Shown one piece after another: positions 16,784 to 30,284 of a DNA stretch of 64,000 bases. Origin of the DNA: CAG-791 sp000431495 (lineage in GTDB: Bacteria > Bacillota > Clostridia > Lachnospirales > Lachnospiraceae). Position numbers and translations under genes: made by a program. The DNA is taken from the NCBI GenBank assembly GCA_052117605.1, contig JBQKIT010000011.1, one strand, 5' to 3'. The notes beneath the pieces are model-generated. The model saw only the letters and a program-made list of their open reading frames with translations, was not told the DNA's origin and searched no databases. The first letter of the stretch is position 1. Each line of letters opens with the position of its first letter.

Positions 16784-18913
16784 TTATGCCTTGTCCTTGC
16801 CTGCGTCGTTCAGCACCTTCTCCGCAATGTTCTTCGGTACGGGCTCGTACTTCTCAAAGAACATGGAGTAGTTGCCGCGGCCCTGCGTCATGGAACGAAG
16901 ATCGGTTGCATAACCGAACATCTGTGCCAGAGGCACGAATCCGTTGACCTGCTTGCCGCCGCCGATGTCTTCCATACCGGTAACACGTCCGCGTCTGGAG
17001 TTCATATCTCCGATGACATCGCCCATGTATTCCTCAGGCATGGTAACCTCGACCTTCATGACAGGCTCCAGAAGAACAGGCTCAGCCTTCTTCATTGCTT
17101 CCTTGAAGCACATGGATCCTGCGATGTGGAATGCCATCTCGGAAGAGTCGACCTCATGATAGGATCCGTCGTAAACCGTTGCATGAACGCCTACAACCGG
17201 GAATCCGCCGAGGTTTCCTGCCTTCATTGCCTCTTCAATACCGTCTCCGACAGCCGGAATGTATTCCTTCGGGATGTTGCCGCCGACAACTTCGTTGTCA
17301 AACTTGTAAACTTCCTCGCCGTTCGGATCCATCGGCTCGAACTTAACCTTACAATGTCCGTACTGACCACGTCCGCCGGACTGCTTCGCATACTTGTATT
17401 CCTGATCAACAGGCTTGGTAAAGGTCTCCTTGTAAGCAACCTGAGGAGCACCTACGTTTGCTTCTACATGGAACTCACGGAGCAGACGGTCAACGATGAT
17501 CTCAAGGTGAAGCTCACCCATACCTGCAATAATGGTCTGGCCGGTTTCCTTGTTGGTGTGTGCCTGGAAGGTCGGGTCCTCTTCCGACAGCTTCTGCAGC
17601 GCATCGGTAAGCTTATCCTGACCAGCCTTGGTCTTGGGCTCGATTGCAAGCTCGATAACGGGATCCGGGAACTCCATGGACTCCAGAATAACCGGAGCGG
17701 ACTCATCGCAAAGGGTATCACCGGTTGTCGTAACCTTCAGGCCTACTGCTGCAGCGATATCGCCGGAGAATACCTCTTCCAGCTCAGATCTCTTATTCGC
17801 ATGCATCTGAAGAATACGGCCGACACGCTCCTTCTTATCCTTGGTGGAATTCAGAACGTAAGAGCCGGACTTGCAGGTTCCGGAATAAACACGCATGAAT
17901 GCGAGCTTTCCGACGAAGGGATCGGAGATGATCTTGAATGCCAGTGCCGAGAAGGGCTCGGTATCCGAGGAATGTCTCTCAACTTCGTTTCCATCCAGAT
18001 CGGTTCCCTTGATTGCCGGGATATCAAGCGGAGAAGGCATATACTGAATCACTGCATCCAGGCACTTCTGAACGCCCTTATTCTTATATGCGGATCCGCA
18101 GCAGACCGGAACAGCCTGGCAGGTGCAGGTTGCCTTGCGAAGGACCTTTCTCAGAGCGTCAACAGACGGCTCCTCACCCTCAAGGTACTGCTCCATCAGA
18201 TCATCGTCCAGAGAGCAGATCTGCTCTACCATCTGGTCGTGGTACATCTGTGCCTCGTCCATCAGGTCATCCGGAATCGGTGTGATCTCGATGTCGGTTC
18301 CGACATCGTTCTTATAATAGTAAGCTTCCATATCGAACAGATCGATCAGTCCGATGAAAGTATCTTCCTTACCGATCGGAATGTTGATCATAATCGGGTT
18401 CTTGCCCAGTCTGTTCTTGATCTGGTCTACGCAGCCGTAATAGTCTGCGCCGATGACATCCATCTTGTTGACAAATGCCATACGGGGAACGTTGTAGGTA
18501 TCAGCCTGACGCCATACGTTCTCAGACTGAGGCTCAACGCCGCCCTTTGCGGAGAATACACCGACAGCGCCGTCCAGAACACGAAGGGAACGCTCAACCT
18601 CTACGGTGAAGTCTACGTGTCCGGGGGTATCAATGATATTGATGCGGTGCTCGAGAGCGCCGGCCTTCGGCTTGTGGTGATCCTCTTCCGTCCAATGGCA
18701 GGTTGTTGCCGCGGACGTAATGGTAATACCACGCTCCTGCTCCTGGGCCATATAGTCCATGGTTGCAGTACCGTCGTGTGTATCACCGATCTTGTAGTTA
18801 ACACCGGTATAGAACAGGATACGCTCGGTCAGAGTCGTCTTACCTGCATCGATATGAGCCATGATACCGATGTTCCTGGTTCTCTCCAGGGGATACTGTC
18901 TTTTTTCTGCCAC
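16784..18913 (-). CDS. fusA: Translation elongation factor G
   Basis: EF-G is the GTPase that drives translocation. The 709-residue product begins MAEKRQYPLERTRNIGIMAHIDAGKTT; the P-loop is AHIDAGKTT, then DTPGHVDFT and NKMDVIGADYY. Domain IV has the GGRGQYGHCKV segment and the tail has SRRGRVTGMED. Length is typical. It lies between rpsG and tuf. Confidence 0.99.
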   Translation of the reverse strand: MAEKRQYPLERTRNIGIMAHIDAGKTTLTERILFYTGVNYKIGDTHDGTATMDYMAQEQERGITITSAATTCHWTEEDHHKPKAGALEHRINIIDTPGHVDFTVEVERSLRVLDGAVGVFSAKGGVEPQSENVWRQADTYNVPRMAFVNKMDVIGADYYGCVDQIKNRLGKNPIMINIPIGKEDTFIGLIDLFDMEAYYYKNDVGTDIEITPIPDDLMDEAQMYHDQMVEQICSLDDDLMEQYLEGEEPSVDALRKVLRKATCTCQAVPVCCGSAYKNKGVQKCLDAVIQYMPSPLDIPAIKGTDLDGNEVERHSSDTEPFSALAFKIISDPFVGKLAFMRVYSGTCKSGSYVLNSTKDKKERVGRILQMHANKRSELEEVFSGDIAAAVGLKVTTTGDTLCDESAPVILESMEFPDPVIELAIEPKTKAGQDKLTDALQKLSEEDPTFQAHTNKETGQTIIAGMGELHLEIIVDRLLREFHVEANVGAPQVAYKETFTKPVDQEYKYAKQSGGRGQYGHCKVKFEPMDPNGEEVYKFDNEVVGGNIPKEYIPAVGDGIEEAMKAGNLGGFPVVGVHATVYDGSYHEVDSSEMAFHIAGSMCFKEAMKKAEPVLLEPVMKVEVTMPEEYMGDVIGDMNSRRGRVTGMEDIGGGKQVNGFVPLAQMFGYATDLRSMTQGRGNYSMFFEKYEPVPKNIAEKVLNDAGKDKA

Positions 18914-19018
18914 AGGTTTTTCCTCCTAGCAAACCCCGCATCCTTCTTCCGAAAAGCCATCTGTCTGTCCTCCGGAATCTCTCATGCGGGAATCAATGCA
19001 CAACAGAATTCTCTCTGA

Positions 19019-19489
19019 TCAGAATTTGTAGTGAGAGAATGCTCTGTTTGCATCTGCCATCTTGTGCATGTCTTCCTTACGCTTTACGGAAGCGCCCGTG
19101 TTGTTGTACGCATCGAGGATCTCGCCTGCAAGCTTGTCCTCCATGTTCTTCTCGCCTCTCTTGCGGGAGAACATGGTGATCCAGCGCAGTGCCAGAGCCT
19201 GTCTACGCTCAGGTCTAACCTCAATCGGAACCTGATACGTAGCGCCGCCGATACGTCTTGCCTTAACTTCCAGTGCAGGCATTACATTGTTCATAGCGCC
19301 CTCGAAAACCTCGAGTGCCGGCTTGCCTGCCTTCTCTTCTACCTGAGCAAATGCTCCATATACAATCTTCTGGGCAACACCCTTCTTGCCATCCAGCATA
19401 ATGCTGTTCACAAGTTTGGTTACGACCTTGCTGTTGTATAAGGGGTCTGCTAATACATCTCTCTTCTGTACATGTCCTTTACGCGGCAT
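19019..19489 (-). CDS. rpsG: 30S ribosomal protein S7
   Basis: S7 nucleates assembly of the 30S head and contacts E-site tRNA. The 156-residue product begins MPRKGHVQKRDVLADPLYNS, with LVNSIMLDGKKG and the C-terminal HKMADANRAFSHYKF. The start at 19489 is taken because AAGGAGGGAAGTATC precedes it and the family starts here; the frame stays open 17 codons further upstream. Confidence 0.98.
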   Translation of the reverse strand: MPRKGHVQKRDVLADPLYNSKVVTKLVNSIMLDGKKGVAQKIVYGAFAQVEEKAGKPALEVFEGAMNNVMPALEVKARRIGGATYQVPIEVRPERRQALALRWITMFSRKRGEKNMEDKLAGEILDAYNNTGASVKRKEDMHKMADANRAFSHYKF

Positions 19490-19716
19490 GATACTTCCCT
19501 CCTTATCAATTTGTGTCCGGCTGACCGGGTAAAATAACAATCAGCCTTCCAGTGGATAATTCACAGGTACTCACTAATTTGCTGTGTCCATGCTGGCGAT
19601 CAGGTTCCAACACCCGTCCGGTCCGGTGCCGCATAAGCAGCCGGAGGACCGCGAAGGATTTCCGTACAGAAATCTATCGAAACCAGATTCCAACATCACC
19701 ATACATTTAGAAAGTA

Positions 19717-20136
19717 TTATTTTGCAGCTTTCGGTCTCTTTGCACCATACTTGGAGCGGGCCTGCTTGCGGTTTGCAACTCCGGCAGTATCGAGAGTACC
19801 ACGGATAATGTGGTATCTGGTACCGGGAAGATCCTTAACACGTCCGCCACGGATCATGACAACGGAGTGCTCCTGCAGATTGTGTCCTTCACCCGGAATA
19901 TAGGAAGTTACTTCCATTCCATTGGAAAGACGTACTCTGGCGATCTTACGAAGAGCAGAGTTCGGCTTCTTCGGGGTTGCGGTCTTCACTGCGGTGCATA
20001 CGCCTCTCTTCTGCGGAGCAGCCTGTGCAACCTGCTTCTTCTTGAGCGAGTTGAAGCCCACCTGCAGTGCGGGTGCCTTGGATTTCTTGGCAGAAACCTC
20101 ACGTCCCTTTCTTACCAGCTGGTTAAATGTCGGCAT
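19717..20136 (-). CDS. rpsL: 30S ribosomal protein S12
   Basis: S12 lies at the decoding centre and controls accuracy. The 139-residue product begins MPTFNQLVRKGREVSAKKSKAP. The two loops where streptomycin-resistance changes arise read TPKKPNSALRK and GGRVKDLPG, both with the wild-type lysine. The start at 20136 follows AACAAGGAGGTAATCAGA. A 227-bp gap without a recognisable gene separates it from rpsG. Confidence 0.98.
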   Translation of the reverse strand: MPTFNQLVRKGREVSAKKSKAPALQVGFNSLKKKQVAQAAPQKRGVCTAVKTATPKKPNSALRKIARVRLSNGMEVTSYIPGEGHNLQEHSVVMIRGGRVKDLPGTRYHIIRGTLDTAGVANRKQARSKYGAKRPKAAK

Positions 20137-20239
20137 TCTGATTACCTCCTTGTTAGATTTGCCCTGTCTGTTAACCCAGACAAAGCAGGAATGTGTGTTG
20201 CTCCCGCCATCTTCCTTCTGATCGGTAAAAGACAGCAAA

Positions 20240-20269
20240 AGAGCGATGTGCCTGTATGCACATCGCTCT
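20240..20269 (-). terminator. Terminator of rpoBC
   Basis: AGAGCGATGTGC (minus strand) pairs perfectly with GCACATCGCTCT over a six-base loop, followed by TTTTGCTGTCTTTT. It lies 45 bp after the rpoC stop and separates rpoBC from the rpsL operon. Confidence 0.85.
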
Positions 20270-20313
20270 AAGTTTACGCATTGGAGCAATCGTTGTCAAC
20301 GATTTTTTTGATC

Positions 20314-23300
20314 TTACTGCTCGTCGTCTTGAACTTCCTCTTCCGGAAGCTCCATCTCCGAAGCGGAAGCCTCTGCGTTTCCGCCTGCTTCTTCATTCTC
20401 GGGAATCGATGCATTCTCATCCTCAGAATCCAGAATATCCTGCTCCAGCAGCGCGGTCTGTGCTGCCAAGCGCTCGTCTGTGTTCAGCTTCGTGTAGCGG
20501 TAGCGCTTCATGCCGGTACCTGCCGGAATCAGCTTACCGATGATGACGTTCTCCTTCAGACCAATCAGAGGATCGACCTTGCCGCGGATTGCTGCATCCG
20601 TCAGCACTCTTGTGGTCTCCTGGAAGGAAGCTGCCGACAGGAAGGAATCCGTTGCCAGCGCCGACTTTGTGATACCCAGAATGATGCGGGTTCCCTTTGC
20701 CGGCTCCTTGCCATCCTCGATCTGACGCTCATTCTCCTCGTCGAAGTCCAGGAAATCGATCAGACTTCCGGGAAGGAACGGGGTATCACCGGGCTCCTCA
20801 ATACGAACCTTCTTCAGCATCGAGCGGACAATGACCTCAATGTGCTTGTCGCAGATATCTACACCCTGCAGGCGATATACTCTCTGTACCTCGCGAAGCA
20901 GGTAATCCTGTACGGCACGAACACCCTTGATCTTGAGCAGGTCATGCGGGTTGACGGAGCCTTCCGTCAGCTCATCACCAGCTTCAATCGGCTTTCCATC
21001 CTGTACCTTGATACGGAAGCCGTAGGGGATTGCATACTCCTTGGACTCCCCGTCCTCTTCATTGGTGACCACAACAGAGCGCTGCTTCTTGCTGTCCTTC
21101 ACCTCTGCCACACCGGCAATATCCGAGATGATGGCAAGTCCCTTCGGCTTACGAGCCTCAAACAGCTCCTCGACTCGGGGAAGACCCTGTGTAATATCCG
21201 CACCGCCTGCGACACCGCCGGAGTGGAAGTTTCTCATCGTCAGCTGTGTACCGGGCTCACCGATGGACTGTGCTGCGATAATTCCGACTGCTTCACCGAC
21301 CTGAACCATCTCGCCGGTTGCCATGTTGGAGCCATAGCACTTCGCGCAGATGCCCAGATGGCTGCGGCAGGTCAGAATGGTACGGATCTTCACGGCATCC
21401 TTAAGCGGATCAATCGGCTCTCCCTTGGCATTCAGGCCTCTGGAAAGAATGGCTTCTGCACGGCTCGGAGTAATCATGTGGTTTTTCTTTACCAGTACAT
21501 TGCCTTCCGCATCCCGGATTTCCTCACAGGAAACACGTCCCGTGATACGATCCTTCAGGCTCTCAATGTTCTCCTTGCCGTCCATGAACGCCTTTACGTA
21601 CATGCCGGGGATCACATCCTTGCCCTCCGAGCAGTCAATCTCACGAATGATCAGCTCCTGAGATACGTCAACCATTCGACGTGTCAGGTAACCGGAGTCA
21701 GCGGTACGAAGTGCGATATCGGACATTCCCTTTCGGGCTCCGTGTGCGGAGATGAAGTACTCCAGTACGTCCAGTCCTTCACGGAAGTTCGACTTGATCG
21801 GCAGCTCGATGGTACGTCCCGTCGTATCCGACATCAGTCCGCGCATGCCGGCCAGCTGCTTGATCTGCTGGCTGGATCCTCGAGCACCGGAATCTGCCAT
21901 CATGAAAATGTTGTTGTACTTATCCAGAGAGTTCAGCAGCGCATCCGTCAGGCGGTTATCAATCTTCGTCCAGGTCTCTACGACCGCACGATAACGCTCT
22001 TCCTCGGTTACCAGACCTCTTCTGTAGTTCTTGGAAATCTGGTCAACCGTCTTCTGGGCCTCTTCGAGCAGCTCCTTCTTCTCCTTCGGAACAAGGATAT
22101 CTGCAATCGAAATCGTCATGCAGGCGATGGTGGACCACTTATATCCCATTGCCTTGATCAGGTCCAGAACCTCAGCGCACTTGAAGGTGCCGTGCTTGTC
22201 GATGACCTTCTGGAGAATCTTCTTCAGATCCTTCTTCTTGACAAGGAAATCAACCTCCGGAAGGAGAAGGTTTTCCGGCTTGCTGCGGTCTACAAAGCCA
22301 AGATCCTGCGGCAGTGCCTCATTGAACAGAAGGCGTCCGAGCGAGGTCTCCACGGTTCCGGAAATGACATTTCCGTCCGCGTCCTTTTTGGACATCTTCA
22401 CCTTGATTCTGGAATGCAGCGTAATGTAATCATTCTCGTATGCAAGAATGGCTTCGTTCATCGAAGAGAAGCACATTCCTTCACCGGGCTCGCCATCTCT
22501 CTGCTGTGTAATATAGTACACGCCCAGAATCATATCCTGGGAAGGAACCGCCACCGGGCCTCCGTCCGAAGGCTTCAGGAGGTTGTTCGGGGACAGCAGA
22601 AGGAAGCGGCACTCTGCCTGGGCCTCTACGGACAGCGGCAGATGGATTGCCATCTGATCACCGTCGAAGTCCGCGTTGAAGGCCGTGCAGACCAGAGGAT
22701 GAAGCTTGATTGCCTTACCCTCTACCAGGATCGGCTCGAAAGCCTGAATTCCCAGTCTGTGAAGTGTAGGTGCACGGTTCAGCATCACAGGATGCTCTTT
22801 GATGACATCCTCAAGGATGTCCCATACCTGCGGATTCACACGCTCTACCAGCTTCTTCGCATTCTTGATGTTCTGAGAAATGCCGCGCTTCTCGAGCTCC
22901 TTCATAACGAAGGGCTTGAACAGCTCCAGTGCCATTTCCTTCGGAACACCGCACTGATAGATCTTCATTTCCGGACCAACGACAATAACCGAACGTCCGG
23001 AATAGTCAACACGCTTACCCAGAAGGTTCTGACGGAAACGTCCGCTCTTACCCTTGAGCATGTCGGACAGAGACTTGAGCGCACGGTTGCCGGGGCCTGT
23101 TACGGCACGGCCGCGGCGGCCGTTGTCGATCAGGGCATCCACCGCCTCCTGCAGCATTCTCTTCTCGTTGCGCACGATGATGTCCGGCGCGCCAAGCTCG
23201 AGAAGTCTCTTCAGACGGTTGTTACGGTTGATAATTCTGCGGTACAGATCATTCAGATCCGATGTTGCAAAACGTCCGCCGTCCAGCTGGACCATCGGAC

Positions 23301-24036
23301 GAAGATCCGGCGGAATCACCGGAATGCAGTCCATCACCATCCAGGACGGCTGGTTTCCGCTCTCGCGGAAGGCCTCAACGACCTCCAGTCTCTTGATGAC
23401 GCGGGCTCTCTTCTGGCCGGTAGAGTCTTCCATCTGCTCGGAAAGCTCCTGATATTCCTTCTCAATATCCACCGCCATCAGAAGCTCCTTGACAGCCTCC
23501 GCACCCATGCCGGCGCGGAACTTGCTGCCCCACTGCTCCTTGGCCTCCTGGTACTCACGCTCCGTCAGAACCTGCTTGTACTCCAGGTCTGTCGTGCCCT
23601 TATCCAGGACAATATAGTTGGCAAAATAAAGGACCTTCTCCAGCACCTTCGGGCTCATATCCAGAATGAGTCCCATTCTGGACGGAATTCCCTTGAAATA
23701 CCAGATATGAGAAACCGGAGCCGCCAGTTCAATGTGGCCCATTCTCTCTCTGCGGACAGAGGACTTGGTAACCTCAACGCCGCAGCGGTCGCAGATTACG
23801 CCCTTATAGCGAATCTTCTTGTATTTTCCGCATTTGCATTCCCAGTCCTTGGTGGGTCCGAAAATCTTCTCGCAGAACAGGCCGTCTTTCTCCGGCTTCA
23901 GCGTTCTGTAGTTGATGGTTTCGGGCTTCGTCACTTCACCGTAGGACCATTCACGGATTCTCTCCGGAGACGCAAGCCGGATCCGGATTGCGTCAAATGT
24001 TACGGGTTGATAACTCTGCTGTTTTGTATTAGGCAT
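20314..24036 (-). CDS. rpoC: DNA-directed RNA polymerase subunit beta'
   Basis: The 1240-residue beta' subunit forms the catalytic core with beta. The N-terminal zinc site is CKCGKYKKIRYKGVICDRC near residue 70. The catalytic magnesium motif NADFDGDQMAIHLPLS is near residue 455. The second zinc region is CRSHLGICAKC near 870, and the trigger-loop region follows (GEAVGIIAAQSIGEPGTQLTMR). The C-terminus is acidic and low complexity. It starts six bases after the rpoB stop. Confidence 0.99.
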   Translation of the reverse strand: MPNTKQQSYQPVTFDAIRIRLASPERIREWSYGEVTKPETINYRTLKPEKDGLFCEKIFGPTKDWECKCGKYKKIRYKGVICDRCGVEVTKSSVRRERMGHIELAAPVSHIWYFKGIPSRMGLILDMSPKVLEKVLYFANYIVLDKGTTDLEYKQVLTEREYQEAKEQWGSKFRAGMGAEAVKELLMAVDIEKEYQELSEQMEDSTGQKRARVIKRLEVVEAFRESGNQPSWMVMDCIPVIPPDLRPMVQLDGGRFATSDLNDLYRRIINRNNRLKRLLELGAPDIIVRNEKRMLQEAVDALIDNGRRGRAVTGPGNRALKSLSDMLKGKSGRFRQNLLGKRVDYSGRSVIVVGPEMKIYQCGVPKEMALELFKPFVMKELEKRGISQNIKNAKKLVERVNPQVWDILEDVIKEHPVMLNRAPTLHRLGIQAFEPILVEGKAIKLHPLVCTAFNADFDGDQMAIHLPLSVEAQAECRFLLLSPNNLLKPSDGGPVAVPSQDMILGVYYITQQRDGEPGEGMCFSSMNEAILAYENDYITLHSRIKVKMSKKDADGNVISGTVETSLGRLLFNEALPQDLGFVDRSKPENLLLPEVDFLVKKKDLKKILQKVIDKHGTFKCAEVLDLIKAMGYKWSTIACMTISIADILVPKEKKELLEEAQKTVDQISKNYRRGLVTEEERYRAVVETWTKIDNRLTDALLNSLDKYNNIFMMADSGARGSSQQIKQLAGMRGLMSDTTGRTIELPIKSNFREGLDVLEYFISAHGARKGMSDIALRTADSGYLTRRMVDVSQELIIREIDCSEGKDVIPGMYVKAFMDGKENIESLKDRITGRVSCEEIRDAEGNVLVKKNHMITPSRAEAILSRGLNAKGEPIDPLKDAVKIRTILTCRSHLGICAKCYGSNMATGEMVQVGEAVGIIAAQSIGEPGTQLTMRNFHSGGVAGGADITQGLPRVEELFEARKPKGLAIISDIAGVAEVKDSKKQRSVVVTNEEDGESKEYAIPYGFRIKVQDGKPIEAGDELTEGSVNPHDLLKIKGVRAVQDYLLREVQRVYRLQGVDICDKHIEVIVRSMLKKVRIEEPGDTPFLPGSLIDFLDFDEENERQIEDGKEPAKGTRIILGITKSALATDSFLSAASFQETTRVLTDAAIRGKVDPLIGLKENVIIGKLIPAGTGMKRYRYTKLNTDERLAAQTALLEQDILDSEDENASIPENEEAGGNAEASASEMELPEEEVQDDEQ

Positions 24037-24042
24037 CTATCA

Positions 24043-27927
<3,885 letters not shown>

Positions 27928-28139
27928 TCATTTACCTCGTTCTGTCGAAGGCCATTGTTACCGATAAGGAGATCGCTCAAGATGTGAAAAAACTGCAGGC
28001 GGCTCAAATCCCTTTACTGGAACCACGGCGTTCGTATGCTGTGTGTACAGGTACCACCATATTGTGCCTTATCCCGCTTTCTCTTCCGGAACTTAATCCT
28101 TAAGGAGAGCAAAGTAGGGCATAATCGCAGAACATAGCG
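27928..28139 (-). promoter_or_regulatory. 5' leader of rpoBC
   Basis: About 210 nt lie between the predicted transcription start and rpoB. No gene is apparent. No strong hairpin with a U-run is obvious to me, so there is no evidence for an attenuator here. Confidence 0.45.
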
Positions 28140-28145
28140 CATAAT

Positions 28146-28174
28146 ATATTAAAGCAAGTTTCCTGCAAGGTCAA
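28146..28174 (-). promoter_or_regulatory. Promoter of rpoBC
   Basis: On the minus strand TTGACC (28174-28169) and TAATAT (28151-28146) are separated by 17 bp. It lies between the rplJL terminator and rpoB, so rpoBC is a separate unit. Confidence 0.85.
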
Positions 28175-28262
28175 GCTGTTTTACGAAAACTTTTTGAAAA
28201 TAGTGAACATTCTGCCGTTGGCACCGCCAGGTGCCCGCAGGCGTCTCTCTCCGACCACGCAA

Positions 28263-28294
28263 AAACCCGCTGCCGGTTTCCCGGCAACGGGTTT
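28263..28294 (-). terminator. Terminator of rplJL
   Basis: AAACCCGTTGCCGG pairs with CCGGCAGCGGGTTT over a GAAA loop on the minus strand, followed by more T residues. It lies about 40 bp after the rplL stop. Confidence 0.88.
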
Positions 28295-28331
28295 CGTTGA
28301 CTTTTGTCTGTTCAGACTCTGACCGCAAGAA

Positions 28332-28706
28332 TTACTTAAGAGTAACCTTAGCGCCCTCAGCCTCAAGCTTAGCCTTAAGGTCGTCAGCCTCTGCCTTCGG
28401 AGCTGCTTCCTTAACAACCTTCGGAGCTGCCTCAACGAGGTCCTTGGACTCCTTCAGGCCAAGGCCGGTGATCTCACGGATAACCTTGATAACCTTGATC
28501 TTGTTCGGGCCAACTTCGGTCAGCTCAACGTCGAACTCAGTCTTCTCTTCCTCTGCTGCTGCGCCAGCGCCTGCTGCTGCTACAACAACACCTGCTGCTG
28601 CAGATACTCCGAACTCTTCCTCGCAAGCCTTAACGAGATCGTTCAGCTCAAGTACGGATAACTCTTTGATCGCATCGATAAATTCTGCGGTAGATAACTT
28701 TGCCAT
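28332..28706 (-). CDS. rplL: 50S ribosomal protein L7/L12
   Basis: L7/L12 forms the flexible stalk that recruits translation GTPases. The 124-residue product has the N-terminal dimerisation domain (FIDAIKELSVLELNDLVKA), an Ala-rich hinge around residues 38-52 and the C-terminal domain with IKVIREITGLGLKESKDLVE. It follows rplJ with a 78-bp gap. Confidence 0.98.
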   Translation of the reverse strand: MAKLSTAEFIDAIKELSVLELNDLVKACEEEFGVSAAAGVVVAAAGAGAAAEEEKTEFDVELTEVGPNKIKVIKVIREITGLGLKESKDLVEAAPKVVKEAAPKAEADDLKAKLEAEGAKVTLK

Positions 28707-28784
28707 CTTAAATGACCTCCTGTAATTATTATTGTGATTTTCTGCGGCGTTATGCCGCTGCTCTCTTTCTTATGAAAGAAACAA

Positions 28785-29336
28785 TTATGCTTCGGGAGCT
28801 GCTTCTGCTGCGGGAGCTTCCTCGGCTGCAGGTGCTGCTGCCTCGCCGCCTTCTGCCTTCTGCTCTGCGATCTGATTGATAACGCGAGCGAAGTTGGTGA
28901 GAGGAGACTGGATGCTTCCAAGGAACTTGGAAAGGAGCTCTTCTCTTGAAGGAATCTTGGAGATCTCTTCCAGAGCGTCCTTATCGTAGACCTTGCCCTC
29001 TACTACACCGCCTTTGATTTCGAGCTTGTCTGCCTTAGCTGCAAACTGATAGAGAATTCTTGCGGGTGCAGTTGCATCATCCTTGCAGATTGCTGCTGCA
29101 CTGGGTCCGTCAAGATACTGATCAAGCTGCTCAAAGTCTGTTCCCTTGAATGCAAAACGCATCATGGTGTTCTTGTAGACCTTGTACTGTACGCCAGCCT
29201 CACGAAGCTGCTTACGAAGCTCGGTGTCCTGGGCAACGGTCAGTCCTCTGTGATCAACCAACACTACGGATGCAGCGCCTTCGATCTTCTCGGAAATCTC
29301 CTGTACTACAGGCTTTTTCTCTTCGATCTTTGCCAT
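28785..29336 (-). CDS. rplJ: 50S ribosomal protein L10
   Basis: L10 anchors L7/L12 dimers to the ribosome and represses its own mRNA. The 183-residue product begins MAKIEEKKPVVQEISEKIEGAAS and contains VVLVDHRGLTVAQDTELRK. A helical L12-binding region follows. The tail (from about residue 163) is Ala/Glu-rich. It is preceded by a leader with an attenuator-like terminator. Confidence 0.97.
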   Translation of the reverse strand: MAKIEEKKPVVQEISEKIEGAASVVLVDHRGLTVAQDTELRKQLREAGVQYKVYKNTMMRFAFKGTDFEQLDQYLDGPSAAAICKDDATAPARILYQFAAKADKLEIKGGVVEGKVYDKDALEEISKIPSREELLSKFLGSIQSPLTNFARVINQIAEQKAEGGEAAAPAAEEAPAAEAAPEA

Positions 29337-29500
29337 TTCTTACCTCCTTGTAGATTTTGTTGCCGATCAAGGGAGATAAATGAAAAATCCCTCTGCCGCA
29401 TGACAGAGGGACTCGAATTTCACTTCATCATCCTCGGCAGGCTGCTGCGCATTACGTCCTTGCGGACACCTGCTGTCTTCGGCTGGTTCTATCTGAACCA
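29337..29500 (-). promoter_or_regulatory. L10 leader with intrinsic attenuator
   Basis: The transcript from 29500 has a leader of about 164 nt. Near its 3' end TCCCTCTG pairs with CAGAGGGA (29388-29411) and is followed directly by ATTTTTC, a typical intrinsic terminator before rplJ. This is the arrangement of L10 leaders in Firmicutes, where binding of the L10-L12 complex favours termination. The upstream part of the leader would carry the L10 site; I infer this from position. Confidence 0.75.
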
Positions 29501-29506
29501 TTTGGT

Positions 29507-29535
29507 ACTATAACAGAACAAGATACCTGCGTCAA
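29507..29535 (-). promoter_or_regulatory. Promoter of rplJL
   Basis: On the minus strand TTGACG (29535-29530) and TATAGT (29512-29507) are separated by 17 bp, between rplA and the L10 leader. Confidence 0.85.
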
Positions 29536-29570
29536 GAAGAAATCTCAGTTTCCGCCCGACGTCAGAGCAA

Positions 29571-30260
29571 TCAATATCTGTTAGCGACGATCTTCACGCC
29601 AGGGCCCATTGTGGTTGCAATGGAGATGCTCTTCAGATACTGACCCTTTACGGATGACGGCTTCGCCTTCTCGATTGCGCCCATCAGAGCATTGAAGTTC
29701 TGCATAAGCTGCTCCTCGGTGAAGGATACCTTTCCGAGAGTAACGTGAATGATGTTTGCCTTGTCAAGTCTGTACTCGACCTTACCGGCTTTGATATCAG
29801 CGATGGCCTTGGTAACATCCATCGTTACGGTACCAGCCTTCGGGTTCGGCATCAGACCCTTCGGTCCAAGAACCTTACCAAGGCGTCCTACAACGCTCAT
29901 CATGTCAGGAGTTGCAACGACAACGTCGAAATCGAGCCAGCCTTCCTTCTGAATCTTCGGGATCAGCTCCTCGCCGCCGACGAAATCTGCGCCTGCTGCA
30001 GCTGCTTCATCAGCCTTTGCGCCCTTTGCAAATACCAGAACGCGAACGTCCTTACCGGTACCTGCAGGAAGAACGACCGCGCCGCGGATCTGCTGATCAG
30101 CGTGACGGGAATCGCAGCCTGTGCGAATGTGCAGTTCTACTGTCTCATCAAACTTGGCGGTTGCGCTCTTCTTTACCAGAGCAACTGCCTCTTCTGCCTC
30201 ATAAACCTTGGACCTGTCGATCAGTTTAGCGGCTTCAACATATTTCTTTCCGTGCTTCAT
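29571..30260 (-). CDS. rplA: 50S ribosomal protein L1
   Basis: L1 forms the mobile stalk that guides E-site tRNA out, and represses its own mRNA in many bacteria. The 229-residue product begins MKHGKKYVEAAKLIDRSKVY and contains VGRLGKVLGPKGLMPNPKAGTV (near residue 122) and the C-terminal KSISIATTMGPGVKI. It follows rplK by 24 bp. Confidence 0.98.
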   Translation of the reverse strand: MKHGKKYVEAAKLIDRSKVYEAEEAVALVKKSATAKFDETVELHIRTGCDSRHADQQIRGAVVLPAGTGKDVRVLVFAKGAKADEAAAAGADFVGGEELIPKIQKEGWLDFDVVVATPDMMSVVGRLGKVLGPKGLMPNPKAGTVTMDVTKAIADIKAGKVEYRLDKANIIHVTLGKVSFTEEQLMQNFNALMGAIEKAKPSSVKGQYLKSISIATTMGPGVKIVANRY

Positions 30261-30284
30261 GATTTAACCTCCAATTCTGATCTG

